From Arctopsyche grandis (taxonomy: Eukaryota; Arthropoda; Insecta; Trichoptera; Hydropsychidae): 64,000 bases of DNA. Positions within the stretch are counted from its first letter, which is position 1. Each line of letters opens with the position of its first letter. Location of the stretch: positions 15,256,501 through 15,320,500 of the forward strand of contig NC_135360.1 in NCBI RefSeq assembly GCF_051622035.1, given 5' to 3'. This document shows positions 44,286 through 58,572 of this stretch, piece after piece. Below the pieces are notes generated by a model that had not been told where the DNA came from, searched no databases, and saw only the letters and a program-made list of their open reading frames with translations. The translations under genes were made by a program, and so were the position numbers.

Positions 44286-45640
44286 ATAAGTACTTGACTT
44301 TTTATAGTGAATTTTGTCGACTAATTGTAAGATTCGATTTCTATAATTTAGTATTTTTACACGAGACTCTGAAAGCTCTGGTAGGAATAATTCTAAATAG
44401 GTAGTAGCTTTTCCAAGATATTTGCGTTAATATAGCAATATTTCCATTTCCAACTGTTTTCCGTATCTCCATTCAAATTTTTGTATTTTATGTTTATTTT
44501 AGCTCTAACAGATTGTATTTTAATACTAAAAATTGTATAATATTATCTTGATAAACTAATAATCGTATTCTTCCAAATCTTGAGACTGCTCAAAATAGAG
44601 ACAAAGCACCAAAAAACAACTGTCCCTTCCAAAGGAAATGGACTGGCAGGCTTACCCATAACTCAACCCAACTCTTTTAGCTCCCTTTCCTACAGTGTTT
44701 CTGTCCAAGACTACCCAACAGCAGAGATATCCTAACAAACAAACAAATATCCAAATTGCGGCCATCCAGACATCTAAATTTGTTCAGCAGTCGTCTAAAA
44801 TTGTACAATCGTCTGGCTACGTTTCCTTCATATTGTAATCTCTAGCGGTCATCGAACGCAGGCTCACGTAATTCGATTAGCTAATTAATTATGCTTTTTC
44901 TGAACACATACAACTTTTAATAAGGAGTCTTTGTATCGGCTACGTAAGCGCTATGGTTCAATAAAGGCTACATAAAAATCACTTCGGATCATTTAAATTT
45001 TGATTCATCACTTGAATTGAATTAACCGGCGCTCACTAGCCCAAGTACCCAGCACGAAGATTCGACCGACGATTTTTAGACGGTGGAAAAAAATCAGACT
45101 GAACTCGGTGTTCCAGATTGGAAACAAATCGGATTTCGCCGACAAGTGTATATTATAATCACCGGTCACGATAAATAGGAAGTAAAGAAAGCATTATATT
45201 ATATTATGGTTCAGCTCGATTGAGCTCAATTCGCCACTCACGCTCGAGAGCCCTTTCACTGATCGCATTTGTAGATTTTAGATGAATATCGTCGCTTTTG
45301 TTCCCTGCTCGGAAATTGTGCCATGGAAGAATAATAGGCTAGCGGAAAGTTGTCGACCTGATTTTTTTTTAATATTGACAGATATTCTGCTGTCAGGAGG
45401 TGCGTTGAACTGGCATCTTTTCAGCCCAGACTGTCATTATTCAAAAGGTCAAATTTGGCGCCGCTGACAATTATGGCGATTAGGTGGATGACTGCAAAAT
45501 GCGCTTAATTGATCAGTAAAATTCCTTATGAAAAATGATTCGGTCGTTTAGAATTCCACAAGCATAACTTTTTTGAATGAGAAATAATGCATTGTTTTAA
45601 TTGACAAGCCGACTGCTATGCGATTACTAATCGTCGGAAT

Positions 45641-46363
45641 CAGGGCTGTAGTTTCTGATCAGAATTTACCGACTCCGACTTTATTTTATGATTCGAATCC
45701 GACTCAGACTCCAACTTGATCGATTTTAGTAACATCAACTTTTCTTGCCAAACGTATGAAACTTAGTAATAAAAATAATAGCGATTTTCACAATATTAAA
45801 AATAAAGGAATTAAAAAAATCACTAAAATTTCACGTGTAGCCTAATTTATTGAATTATTGTTATTGAAATAGGTATAATAAAAAGTAAGTACATTCATAG
45901 TGTATATGTATGAATTTCGTACACAAATAAATTAATGCGAAAAATAAAAAAAAAATAAAAATCAGCATAAAAAATTATGAGACAGAGAAAAAACGATTCA
46001 TTCATTTAACGATTTTATTTATAATGCATTTTAAAATAATGAAATTTAAATTTATCAGTGGATTAACTTCAATAAAATTGGAAAGTCTAGTTGGCACATA
46101 CCGTAATATTATTAATTAAAAATAAGAATAAAAGGGAGTCGGAGTCGGTCGATTTCTTACGACTCTGGCTCCGCTTAATATGCTCCAACTCCACAGGTTA
46201 TAACTGTTTAACTATGTAACCTTTGAAGTTAAGAAGAGGGGGGGGGGGGGGGAGAATTCGTATCTGATAGCCAGCTGTCATCACGTCAATATGACAGACG
46301 ATGGCACACATTACGATGGAATAAAAATACAATAAAAGACTCCGACTCCACTCCACATCCCTA
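45641..46363. mobile_element. hAT element, non-autonomous, 8-bp target duplication
   Basis: Begins CAGGGCTGTAG and ends ACTCCACATCCCTA, with internal GACTCCGACTCC pieces at both sides. Flanks GTCGGAAT and GTTGGAAT agree at 7 of 8. An internal poly(G) run (about 46237-46252) lies near the right side. A second copy is at 61220-61779. Confidence 0.75.
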
Positions 46364-48159
46364 GTTGGAATGCTTATTTTAACAACAGACTGCAATATAT
46401 TAAACGACACATTTACGAGAAGATAAATATTTTGTATATGTAGATTGGCTTCAATGGCTAATATGTATATGTATACATATGTCGATTGACTTTATATATA
46501 ACGCAGTTAAAAACGTCGATCGAATCAAACTTATACGGGAATCACACCATCCGATTTTTTGACCGATTCGTTAAATTTTGAGTAGTATTTTAGTGCAAAT
46601 CAAGCAAATACCTAGGTCGGTTTAATTCCTGCATTGTTCGTGAATATAATGTTTCACATTTTTACTTACCTCTTATTATTGCGTCTGCAATGCAATAAAA
46701 ATCCAACACCACCATTGATTTGTTTATATTTTTCGCTCAAGGTAATGATAGTGTGAAAACAAACGCAATTTTATTTTTCATCTGTATTTATTCTAGTAAT
46801 TTTACGCGAACATTGATATTTTTACGACGCAATAAAATAAATGCATCGAGAATATCTGCTTTGTTGGTAAAAAAAAAACACATGTTTAATTTGAACAGAT
46901 GGCTCGCTTGCCGTTTTTACTGTAGTAAGTCATCAATATTAATTTGTAGCAAGCTATCGTTTACGTTTGAACTATTTTTGGATTTGGGTGAAATTCTATA
47001 TTAATTATATACCTGAAACGTTATATATGTAGGTATGTATATTATATGTAGAGTATCCGTCAGACGTTGCGGCGCTTGGTAACAATAATAATTGATGCGT
47101 CGCACTTGGCCTCTGGCATATTTTGGAATTGTGCAAGTCGAGCTAATGCATTTTAAATTACTACCGCGGTTTTTCCAGCGTCACACTATCATCTGTTCCC
47201 GGAAACAGCTGTTGAGAATCAGTGTATGTGCATATAGATTTGCTTTTTTCCCGGTTGTACCCATTGCTCTAATTTGTTATCGGCTGCTATCAGCAAACAC
47301 ATGGCCCCCGCCGATGATAAAGACTTGTGTTTACAATGGTTGATATAAGCATACATTGCCCTGACTGATTTCCTAGCTCATACTAAGCAGCTCCTGTCTT
47401 CAATTAGCCAATTTAGCCTTCTATCTATTGGTGAATGTATGTATTATATTACAAATTAATTTGACTTTCGAATTGGTCTATGTATTTGCTTAAACAATAA
47501 ATCGATAAACTGAATATGTTTCAGGTCAAAATCTGCATAGTTGGTTGTATATTTACATAAATCAATCTGGTTTGTATCTGCTTATTATCTATTTGGGAAT
47601 ATTCCAACGTACATTGTTTGGATCTATTAACAAGACCAGTTTTTATTTTACACGGGTGTATTTTTTTTATTAATTCTTTCAGCTCTTTACTCGGTGATAG
47701 AACAGTTTTTGTTGGACAAATCGGCTATGTAAATTGTTCAATCTGGACAACGGTATGGTGAAGCGTTACTTTATTTATGAATTAAAATTAAGTTGTGTCG
47801 AAGCGTTTGATCGTATAATTTTCATTGTTTGACCGTGTAATTTCGGGTTAATTGTGTTCGGAACTAGTTGCTAGCCATTTCACAATGGCCGTTACAAAAA
47901 AGTTAAGTGGGCTGTCACAATGAGTTTAAAAGCGCTTCGCTCCAATTTAACGGTAGCCCTTTTTTCACTTAAAATCTATTAAATTTTCAATCTCTCTAGT
48001 CTTGTTTCCAATTCAAGCTCACGGATGTCAAAATCTTCATGTTGTTTCTTAAAAAAATCCATCCATGAACCTCGAACGGTTTATTTATTTTTATTCTAAA
48101 ACATACATTACGACGTATAGTGGAAAATGTTTGCAAAATAAAATAAAAATGAAACTTTG

Positions 48160-48482
48160 CTGTTTCGGTATAACGAGGAGAGATATAAAACGGAATACGT
48201 GGGTGAGAAGTACGACCAGGGTAGTTGTTGACATAAAGAGGTTGAAATGGCAATTGCTTGGTCACGTAGCTAGAAGATCGGATGAAAGAATTACTCGAAT
48301 GTACCCGAAAAAATGTAAAAGGTTGCAATGAATTTCATAGGGGAGGCGGCTGGTTGAAATTAGCAAAATGTTTGGAATGAGATGGACGAGAGTTGCCCAA
48401 AACAGAGACGGATGATAGCGTGTTGGAGAGGCCTGTATTTAGCAGTGGATAGCGAATTACTGTAAATGATGATAATGATGCT
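48160..48482 (+). pseudogene. Degenerate LINE 3' end with GAT-rich tail
   Basis: Open at first: RRDIKRNTWVRSTT, VVVDIKRLKWQLLGHVARR, SDERITRMYPKK. Insect RTE/CR1-like ORF2 tails read alike (...RLKW.GH.AR..D.R). Then stops appear, with MRWTRVAQNRDG and GCGTGTTGGAGAGGCCTGTA, and it ends in a GATGATAATGATGCTGA tail. Twin of 3773-4022 on the other strand. Confidence 0.75.
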
Positions 48483-50449
48483 GACATATGCATTTGTCTA
48501 TTTGTACACTTCGTTTTTTGTTACTAGCTAGGACGCGTTAAGAACTAGGGAACGTATAGACCGGAATAAATCACTTAACTTTTAGTAAATATGATAATGA
48601 TGATCATTTATCTATCACCTACCTATCCTATCCTACCTACCTACAAAGACATATTTACATACATATATCAGTTATCTGGATTTGTTCTCTCGTCCGAATG
48701 CACACTCTATTACGGTGGCTTCCAAACTTGTTGCTACTAGGCTTCTCTTTTGAAAAAAATCTTATCTTGGTGCTTCCCCCTCTCCCTCTCTATTACATAA
48801 AATAATAATAATAACAGATTTTTAAATGATAAAAATGTATTAATACAAATATAATAGTTAGTACTTAAAAAAGTTGTACTAAAATTAGTTTAATTTTAAT
48901 GTGATGCATGTGCTTGTTAATTTGCACAAAGTTTACTAAATTTATGTGTGATTATGGAAAGTGCCACACGTATTTCTTTTTCAACTACTAATCGGACTCG
49001 ATATGAAAATAGAGCCTATTATGTAAAAACTGCAGTCAACCCTGTAAAAAGGTGCAAGAATTTAAGAAATGGAAGAAAATGAAAATGTACAAGGTTGCTA
49101 TATCCTGTATTACAGTTTCATTGATTTTCTTTTCTCTTGTTTTTTTTTTCCATTTTCTTCCGGAACAGACAAAACGCTATAAAACCTACTGAACCTGAGT
49201 TACTGAAAGATGGTAGAAATCGTGACCTAAACAGGTATTGATTGATTATGCTTAAATTACATAATAGACAGTTGATAAACCACCTTCACCTGCCTGGAGC
49301 AAAGTTTACGTTTACTTAAGGATATGTATGCACATACATATGTACATATTTTAATTTTGGGAGGTGCTATCTGATTAGTTATCGACTTCAAAAGGCAACA
49401 AAGCGACCTAACTTTGACAGTTGTGGAGTTGGGTGGATCTCTCAAATGGGTTCTATGTAATGGCTTTGTGTCACACGATTCAACGCACGCTAAACTTCTA
49501 CTACATACATACATACTACATACATCTATGTTGTATAAGTACATAAATACATGTACTTGCTGTTTGTGCTTATTTTGATTCAGAATACGGTCTACAGATA
49601 ACTGTATTGTATGCTCACTTCTGAGAGGTATATCGGTTATTTATATTTGAGTATTGATTACACAATCCGTGTGGAATACATATGTTTGAATTAGCTCAGG
49701 AACGTACATGGAGATTGAAATTGAAGTACAGACCACTCGGGTAATTGTGATATTGAGTCATGTGCACACATGTACGAGAATGACCGACTTTCAATACCTT
49801 AGAAATTGTTTCATTCAACGTTGCGTTCAAGGTGGGAAAATGCTTCGAGATCTTCACAATTGCATACTAATGTTGTCAGGCAGTTGGGAAATTACGCGAC
49901 TTGGTATTTTTCGGTGAAACGTGTTTTGGATGTTTAAATTCCATGCGCTTTTCTCGAGTGTTGTTATTATTGTTGTGACAGATCTTATACAGGTGTTGAA
50001 TAGAAATAGAAGAACAAAAAAATACATCACTTCGTGAAAAAATTTTCGAAATCGTGGGCGATCTATTTTCCACTTTCGTACGAAACTGCGCAGCTGATTA
50101 TTTGGTTTCATTGCAGGGGCTTTAATTTTTTCAACACTAAAATTTTATATTTGTTTTTATTATAAAAACAAAATTTATTTATTTTGGAATATTTAACAGT
50201 TTAATGTATCAGGAATGAATAAAATATAATTTTTAAAATGTGAACCATTTATAAAATTATAGATAGAAAATTTTGATAAAAATATGTACTAACGAATGAA
50301 AAAAAAAATTAATTTAAAATGTCTAAACTAACTATTACACAAATTTATGTGCTATTTACGAGATCAAATTGTCTAAGAAAAAAAATTGTCTGCCGCGCAT
50401 TTTATTTTAGATATTTTCTCACTGGTCACTGGTTTTTGAAAGACGCTAA

Positions 50450-50775
50450 AGGCGCAGACATACAGAGCGGTACGCGGCACGTGTTTTTTTTTTTTTTTAG
50501 ATATTTTTGCACATGTAAAACAAACATTAGCACGCCTGATCTATGATTTGGCATCATCAAAAATCATCCCCTGGAGTATTTTCGCTGATATTTTATCCTT
50601 GTATTGATATAGATTTGACAGTGATCGATAATGGTGCTTCCCATATTTGAAGTAATGTAGGAGAAACTTGTGCAAATAATAAGATCGTACGAATTAGCAA
50701 TGACCTGAAGAAATGCCCTTCTCAACTGGATACGACTAGCACGTATATGGTGTACGATTCAGTGTGTCTGTGCCT
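50450..50775. mobile_element. PIF/Harbinger-type MITE, copy 3 (TAA target duplication)
   Basis: AGGCGCAGACATACAGAGCG to GATTCAGTGTGTCTGTGCCT. TAA lies at 50447-50449 and 50776-50778. The internal TGACAGTGATCGATAATGG and CCCATATTTGAAGTAATG match blocks in copy 1 (9960-9998). Confidence 0.75.
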
Positions 50776-51871
50776 TAATATAAGTAGATATGTATTTTCC
50801 GGAGAGCTGTTTTGATTCGTCAAGCTTTCTTTCTTTGCTCTGTTATATGTGTACAGTTATTGATTTCAGCTACTTTTCACACTCTTCATACTTGTGAAAC
50901 ATTTCCTATACAATTTAAGTCACTCAATTCATTTGAAAGCTTGTGCTTGATTAGCCGTAATAATGTAATATCCTATTTCTTGGTTCACGGAGTGTCGTAT
51001 GCTAAGTCGGAATATCCAAGTATAAATATTTAGAAATACAAGAAAATAAGTACAAATATTTAGAAGAAGCGTAACTTTTTTTTACAACGACCTCGGAACT
51101 TCTCTCCCGGGGTGTGATGAATTAGCATCTGTTGCGAAAGCTCTCCTCGGGAGATTGGAAATCGGCTTTGCGTAAGAGACGTAACTATTTTAGACGCGTG
51201 CCATCAACATCAACAAGTTAATTTGTTTCATATTATTTCGTACCTTTGGACACTTATTGCATCATCGATTGCCTTCTGTATCGCTCTGTCTTTTTTTACA
51301 CTCACGGTTTGACCTTCCCATTAGTTCAATTCGGTTGGGCAGGGAGTTGGACTGCTTCTTGACGACCGAAATAATTTGGTGAATTCGCCTGATGGGATGT
51401 TCTGCGTGAAATAACACATTCGTAACGCACAGGTGCGTTCATCGAATTATTTATCATCTTTCGGATCTTCCTTGCGCTCTTCATCTGTCGCCTTTCATTC
51501 CTGTCACATCGGAGATACGCCTCACGTGCGCAAACAAACTTTCACTGCCACTTCGGTTGACAGTGATCGATTTTATAAAAGCTATTTTTTATTGACATTT
51601 TTTTCCGTTCGCTCATCAGACAATCTATTTATAATAGAATTATTGAAGTAGCGATACTGTCTTACTTGTATTCGACAAAAAAAACCATCAAGATTGCTTC
51701 GAATCTTACAAAGTATGTACATTGTTAAAGAGCGCCGAGAAATTTGTCAATTTATCACAGCAAATTACCACTTGTAGAGTAACTTATCACTCTATAAATT
51801 GTTCGGTGAGTGGTATCCTTTAGTTTTAATAGTGTGAGTGTTTGGAGATGGATTTGTGTATGTACAAGTAG

Positions 51872-51951
51872 CAGGGACGGATCCAAGGGGGGGGGGGTCA
51901 TTTCCCACCCCCACCCCTTGAAGTGGGGGTGGGAAATGACCCCCCCCCCTT
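51872..51951. mobile_element. hAT-like start fused to a G/C hairpin
   Basis: CAGGGACGGATCC (a hAT-type terminus) leads straight into a hairpin: AAGG plus a run of eleven G, TCATTTCCCACCCCCAC, a short loop, then the reverse complement ending in a C run and CTT (51885-51951). No matching right terminus was found. Confidence 0.55.
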
Positions 51952-52133
51952 AGAAGGATTTGCATATTATCAAAATTATTGGTCTCTTTCGCCATACGCT
52001 ATATAGTAGATGTAACGATATGGAACGGCTACCCTCATTTATTGAAGTTCGGGAAAACCCTCTGTGTAAAAAAACAGGTACACAGACCTTATGTCGCCAG
52101 GGACTGAGAATTAACAGTGACGCGATGTAATAT

Positions 52134-52440
52134 TGTAACGTGGGAATATTAGAGATTATCCACTGTCAAGTGCATTCGTGGGTGAACAATACAGGCCCCG
52201 GATTGGGCTAACGGGACTCAGTAAGTGCCCGAACAAAGAATGCGCTGGAGTTTTCACAGAACAATGGACTTTTTACGTGCCTAGACAATAGATACCCAGG
52301 GAGATCGGGGAAGCTGTGATGTCAACTTGCTATTTTTTAAGGAGGTACACGCGGTAGATTAGATTATTCTGGAGGGAGCTGTGGATCCGTGTGGACCTCT
52401 TGAATCGTTGAATAAATGCCGAGCGCACCCTTACGCAATA
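52134..52440 (+). mobile_element. Solo LTR, second copy, 4-bp target duplication
   Basis: TGTAACGTGGGAATATTAGA to CACCCTTACGCAATA, 307 bp. ATAT flanks both sides (52130-52133, 52441-52444). GAATAAATGC polyadenylation signal as in the other copy, of which it is an inverted relative with small deletions. The last bases are CAATA where the other has CAACA. Confidence 0.78.
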
Positions 52441-55182
52441 ATATTTTCTGGCACTCATTTTTATTAATACCAGAATTTTCTCATTTTTATACCGTTTCGA
52501 ATTTTTGGCATAAAATTAAATATTTTTTTGAAAAATATCCTTTTTTTTAATTCTCAGTCGGCAAACTCAATTGAAAATTTCCTGAATCTGTCACTGACAT
52601 GTACATATGTACATACATACATACATATAATATTTGTGCAACTAAAAATATTAGCTTTCAATTAAATTTATAATTATAGCCTTGTTTTTGTGTGTGTTCA
52701 AATATTTGTGATGAATCATCGCATAGGAATCATTCAGAATCCGTTCTCTCTTATTCAAGAATTGTGTTATTTGGGTATGTACGTACGTTGTACGGATGCA
52801 CTTCGTTTGAGAGCTCTGATTTCAAGTGAATAATGATATGCGGGTGCTTTCGTTGCGTTTTTGACCTTGTTCTTTTGAGAAGGTCGACTTATTTTGAAGT
52901 TCTCGGTTGCCACACTGACCTCAGATACAGATCAGTCAAAATCATAGTTTTCAAAAGAAAATGTGCTGTTCGTGTGCGCGTTTTTCTTATCCTCGAAATA
53001 TAATACGAAAACGCAACAGCTGGACAACGTCGTGTATGGACTAACAACTAACTGCTTGTTGGTCACGCGATTTTCGCCTACTGAAATTGTGCCGTCGAGC
53101 AGCGGTCATGGCAACGAAAGGTTTAACTTGTTAACCTCATCCGGTTGTGTGCTGCATACATTTTATTTCTCTTTTTATTCGTGTTCGGATCGATAGACGA
53201 TAGTTTGCTCTTTCAGCTGAGCTGAAATTGGATATATTCATGTTAATCCTACATAGTTTCTCAACTAGACTTGTAAACATTCAAATCTAAATGTACACTT
53301 TAAGCAAAATTTGAAAAACTGATTTTTAATTTGCTTTATTTGATTTTATGATTTTATTTAATGATACAAATTAAGGGCCGTTTATATTATTATTTAATTA
53401 TTTAAAATTTTCTCAATATATTTCACTGTGGATAATGCACATATTAATTGTATAATTGTATTGTATCTGTACACTCGTCGCTTTCGAGCGATCTGTAAAG
53501 TCGAGTGTACGTACATACGTACATGTTCGATTGAAATAAATGAAATAAAATAAATTATCCAGCACTGCACGGCAACTGCCCGGCACTACACTGCCCGGAA
53601 AAGACTACATACTTCTATTCATACTATATGTACAGCATCGCCCGTTTTCGGCACGTTCATACTTGTTTTGTATGAGTGCAAGGCAAAATCGGCTAACACA
53701 AACATTACAGAGCGGGACGATACAGTGCAATCTTGCTTACGTCGTATCATCGAGTCAATATTGTCACAATATGACGCTTCCGAAAATATTCATATGCACA
53801 TAGCAGCACTTTCGTTAGTACAGGTGCACTCGCCACTATGACGTCACGTCATGCGTGAATATTTCTACTGTGGCCAAAAAAATCGTTTCCGCTTGATGCT
53901 TTTCAGTGACACGTACTGCTGTATGATATGAATAGATCGTGTCGGTTACTGCTGTTTCGGCTTTGTCACTAACATATTACTGAAGATATGAATGTGGTAA
54001 AGAATATTTTTCGTATTTCTGTTTACGTGCAGTTTTCGTCTTGAGCTGAACTGGTATAAAAATCCAATTAGACGATTTACAAGTGTGTGACAAGAAACCA
54101 ATCAGTGATACTAATTTTATGTCTCAGTACTGTTAAAGGCTTAAGTAAATATGTAAGAATCATCAAGTTCTAATATATTTACATTAATTTATTACATTCT
54201 CTTATACGTTCTGTGGATATACATGTACACGCGTGTACATATGTAGTTGATGTCTTATTCATTGTATTCAAATATTAAACCAAATTAAAATCTTTACATA
54301 CATATATAGTAGAGTCGTCTCTAAATATTTGAATTCCTCCATGACCATACGTACATACATAGATACATAGATACATAGATTGTAGGCTCAGATACTTCAA
54401 CCAAATATACCGTGATTGGTTTTTAGGTCGTTGATAGCTTATTTACGATTTCCTTCGTTTCGAATAAACTCTCAACATCTTCGGCTCCGCGGTACGCTTT
54501 AAGTCGCGCCGTTTACGTTTTATTTGGAGAATCTTTTTACAGAATTTATTTATTTATACGAAGTCGTAATGGCATTAACGCATGGTCGTCCCGTTCGTGT
54601 GACCCCAAGTAATTAAGTGTGCGACTCCATGACTTTGATTAGGGGCGTCCCGTAGTTCAGGCCCGAAAGTATATGCATACGCTCCTTTACGAGCTCGATT
54701 AAAGCAGATTACGCGGACCAATTAATTAAGTTTTACGAGTTCGGGTCGTTGTGCCTTTGCGGGGTCAGAAAAGCTCAACCTTAGCGTTTTTCGTGTGCGT
54801 CAGTTCAATTGCAGATTTTTTGATGCGACGTGTGAACTCTTGACCTGCGATAAGCCGCAACTGCATTCAAATCAATTATGGCTTCTTATCGCGCCATTAC
54901 TTTGTCAGTGTAGTAAGATTCTTTCAGTTGTGCCAGGAAGTTTTCCGTTTTATACATACATGTCTCAATTCCAGGATGAATATTTTTGCAGTATAATACT
55001 CTATTGATCTGTTTCAGAATACATACATATATGCACATATATGATGAATTATCAATACATTTTTATGGTTTGATATTATTCCGGCTCATACAGCTCATAT
55101 ATTTGTACATATAAATTTTATCTTTCTAACTCATGTGTAAATATTCTTTATTTATTTCTTGCTTATTATGTACATTTGAATG

Positions 55183-55348
55183 CAGTCAACCCTCATATAA
55201 CACACTAGATCTGTTTCGCAATAAAACTGAAAAAAGCAAGATGGGAATTTAATTAAATTCAGAATATATCGCCCTCCTACATTTTGATTAAATTTTTAAA
55301 AATATTTTCTTAAATAACCGATTCAGTGCCTTATATGAGGGTTGACTA
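55183..55348. mobile_element. Small MITE with pogo/Tigger-like ends
   Basis: CAGTCAACCCTCATATAAC and, at the right, GCCTTATATGAGGGTTGACT are inverted ends of about 20 bp around a 120-bp AT-rich interior. A CAGT(C)nACCCTC end is typical of pogo/mariner-type MITEs. A TA duplication is not clean on the left side. Confidence 0.55.
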
Positions 55349-58300
55349 CTTAGCCTCCTGAGACCCTTGTGCACATTGCAATGTATATTGACTTAATCCC
55401 TTGAAGCTATTTTTGATTTTTTCACCGGGAGCTTTTGTATATCACTATTTACTTATACCTTATTATTTTATTGAGGTTTGTTAATGTTGTCATATAGCGT
55501 ACGAGAATTATATATGATGGCAACTCGTGTATGATGTGGGTTTGCTACAAATCGCTGCAAACGACGCGGCTGCATTTCGGTATTTGACGTCTCGACGAAA
55601 TTAGCGACTGTTTTAATTTAAGCATATATGGAAGACGAGATATTCATTGAATTGCGCATATGACATTTCGATGTGCATTGATGATTGGCAATTATTAAAA
55701 TTGAGTTGGATCTTTCTGGCAAGTTTAAAAAGGCAAAAATCGAGACTAAAGTGTGAAATGACCATGCAGCAGCGTCACTGCCCGGTCAGACTGCTCCAGG
55801 TTTTCTTTATTTTGTATGAAAACATAAATTATTTAACATGCTGTATTTTCCATAAATAAATACGGAAGCAAAATATTTTCACGTCTCTTAAATGTACAGA
55901 ACTAAAGAATTCAAAACAAAAAGATTTTTCTTCTGAAAAATAAAAATTCAGGATTGAGAAGGTTGATTCGAGCTGTTTGTTGTGACGTTTACACGCAATT
56001 TATTTTATTTGTAAAAAGTCTTAAAAGTGTTACTGATGGGTAAATCGGAAACGTGGTAAATCGGACTCGTGTCTGCAGCAGAATGCAAATAACGTCTATG
56101 TATCTTTACGACTTATAAAATGACGTTTGATTTGACATTATGTAAAGCTAAAAGTAGTGTAAATACGATCACAATGTCATTGCGATGGTTGAAACTTGCT
56201 TGCACTCATATCTTACAATATACATGTAGTATATGTTTAATAGCGTCATAAACCATGCAGTATTTTGAGTTCGATTCATCATTATGTTTAACGGTAAGAT
56301 TGAAGTCTGCTATTGGAGATAAATTGATGAAAATTTGTCGCAATAAATGAAGCTGAAAGGTCTGTTTATGCCAAAAGGACTGACGCATCACAAAAAAAGT
56401 CTTCTGTGGTCTGGTTTCGTTCGAAATATGTAAATAATACCCCAAATTTTGGTTTAATTCTCGCATTAGGCATACGCAGCTGAATTTTTTCAATCGGCTT
56501 TATTTGTTTTGAAATATATTATCATCGCACACCTCATTATTTCAAAATGCAGAACTTACAACACCCAAGATATAAACGCGCGTACTTTTAAATCCGACAA
56601 ACAACCGGTTTCGGTTTCTGCTGACGAGACATTCTCAAGAGAATTTCGTTCTTTGCTTCACGCACTGGCGTTTTATGCTCCGACAATAGGATTTTATTCG
56701 TTTATTACGAGTGCATGTTTAACTTCAATTGTCGGGTGTTTATAAAAAAAAAATTTTTTTTTGACGGAAAGCTGGTTGATTACATCTGGCGCAAATGCTC
56801 TTGTTTGACAATTTTACGGGTTCGAGATTCTTAGTTAATAGTTTTAACCGTTCGCCAATTTTTATCGCTCGTATTGTGTGCTTTTTCAAAATTGTATGAG
56901 TTTTCAGTATATGTACGTACATAATTACGTGAATTCTTTATACGTAATTTCCCGTGGGAATCAAAAGAACGAGTTTGCAATCTAAAAGTCAGATTTTTTG
57001 TTGAATTTTCACGGTCATGGCTTCTTCGTTCGGTCGTATCGAAATTCGGCAGCGTTTGCGCAATCTTCATAATTGAAAATGTATTGCATAATTTGTTTTT
57101 GTTTACTATTTATTTTCGACAGGCGAAAAAATCAAGGCCTAAATCGATTACGAAGTCTCCTGCGAGCGAAAACGTACATATGCATGTTTATGGCGCAGTT
57201 AATAATGCAAGTATAAAATATTTCAATAACAACAACGACAAAGAAGGTTATTACAGTCACGGTGGCATGAATAAAATCTAGTTTATTCAAACTTTTTTGG
57301 CGAATAGCATGTTCAATGCCACGATTAGGTTTATTTTGTTGGTCGTGTCTAAAGTTGAGTGCGCAGTTTAGTGACTTGTCAGGAATTGATGAACTGTCAG
57401 CGGTTCGTAGTTTGATTTGAGTATCCTCGTCATTTCGCATCGCTTAATGGGGCACCCTATCCACTTCATCACCATAAGCGCACCGGTGCGCGCTCCTTCG
57501 TATTTAAGGTTATGACTCGAAATTAAATTTGGTTTCTTCACAACGAGATCTAAAAATATCCTGTGATACTATTTAAATTGAAAAAAAAATTTTTTTTTTT
57601 CGTTAGTTTGTGATATATTCAAGAGGTAGTGTCAAGGGTTGGAACTAAATACATATAATAAAATAATCGAATCGGTTTAATAAGTGGCTATATATTATAT
57701 GTATATGAGTTCGTCTAGTCACTATGCACTAAAATGTACACTTTCATTCCTGTAATATTTTTGAAAAGTAAATCAAGATTATTCAAGATCTTAAGTGTAT
57801 ATGCTTTCTATCGTTAGCTATTCGAATTTGAAATTATTTCTCGAGAGTGTTGTTGACGGGTATTACAAACGAGCCTTTTATAAGTGTTGTTGATCGGAAA
57901 TGTTATTCTTTGGAACGTTTCCAAGCGATCTTTGGTTTATTGCTTTTGATTCAAAAGGCGCCTTTTATGTATGTACATATACAAACTTTTATTGAAATTA
58001 CATTGTATGAATTTTATGTGTATTGTGAAAGTGCAGGAATTGACTTTTGCAATCTTAATGCATTTCCGTCGTATTGATGAACACTTTTCACATTTAAGAC
58101 TGTATTTTACGACATACGAAAGATGATTTCGATTTCTATAAATTTAAATTTGATTTGTTTTTTCTTCTATACATTAGAAATGCCATTGTTGATTCTATTG
58201 TAGTCGTATGTATGTATGTATGTGCATATATTATCACATTATGAGTACTCGGTACATATGTACATACATATATACATGTATTACAGTGCAAGTGTTCAAT

Positions 58301-58572
58301 TCGGTTCGTTCATGAACATACCAGTTTGTTCATACACGAACTGTTGGTTTTAGTTTAAGTGCTAACAGGCACGAGCTATCTTCAAATAGACTCAATATGA
58401 GTCGCATGAAACTTTAGCTGTCAAAACGTTTGAACTATCAAAACGCTAATTATTTAAAAATGTAATCCTATGGAAACCATATTACTATGTTGCCATACTT
58501 CCCGTTTCGGCCAATATAAAAAATATCGCAACCCAGGGTAAGCATATATATGTACATACATATGTACCTACA

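Noticed and set aside
46198-46410. 70-codon minus frame
   Set aside because: Crosses a poly(G) run and the end of a hAT element.
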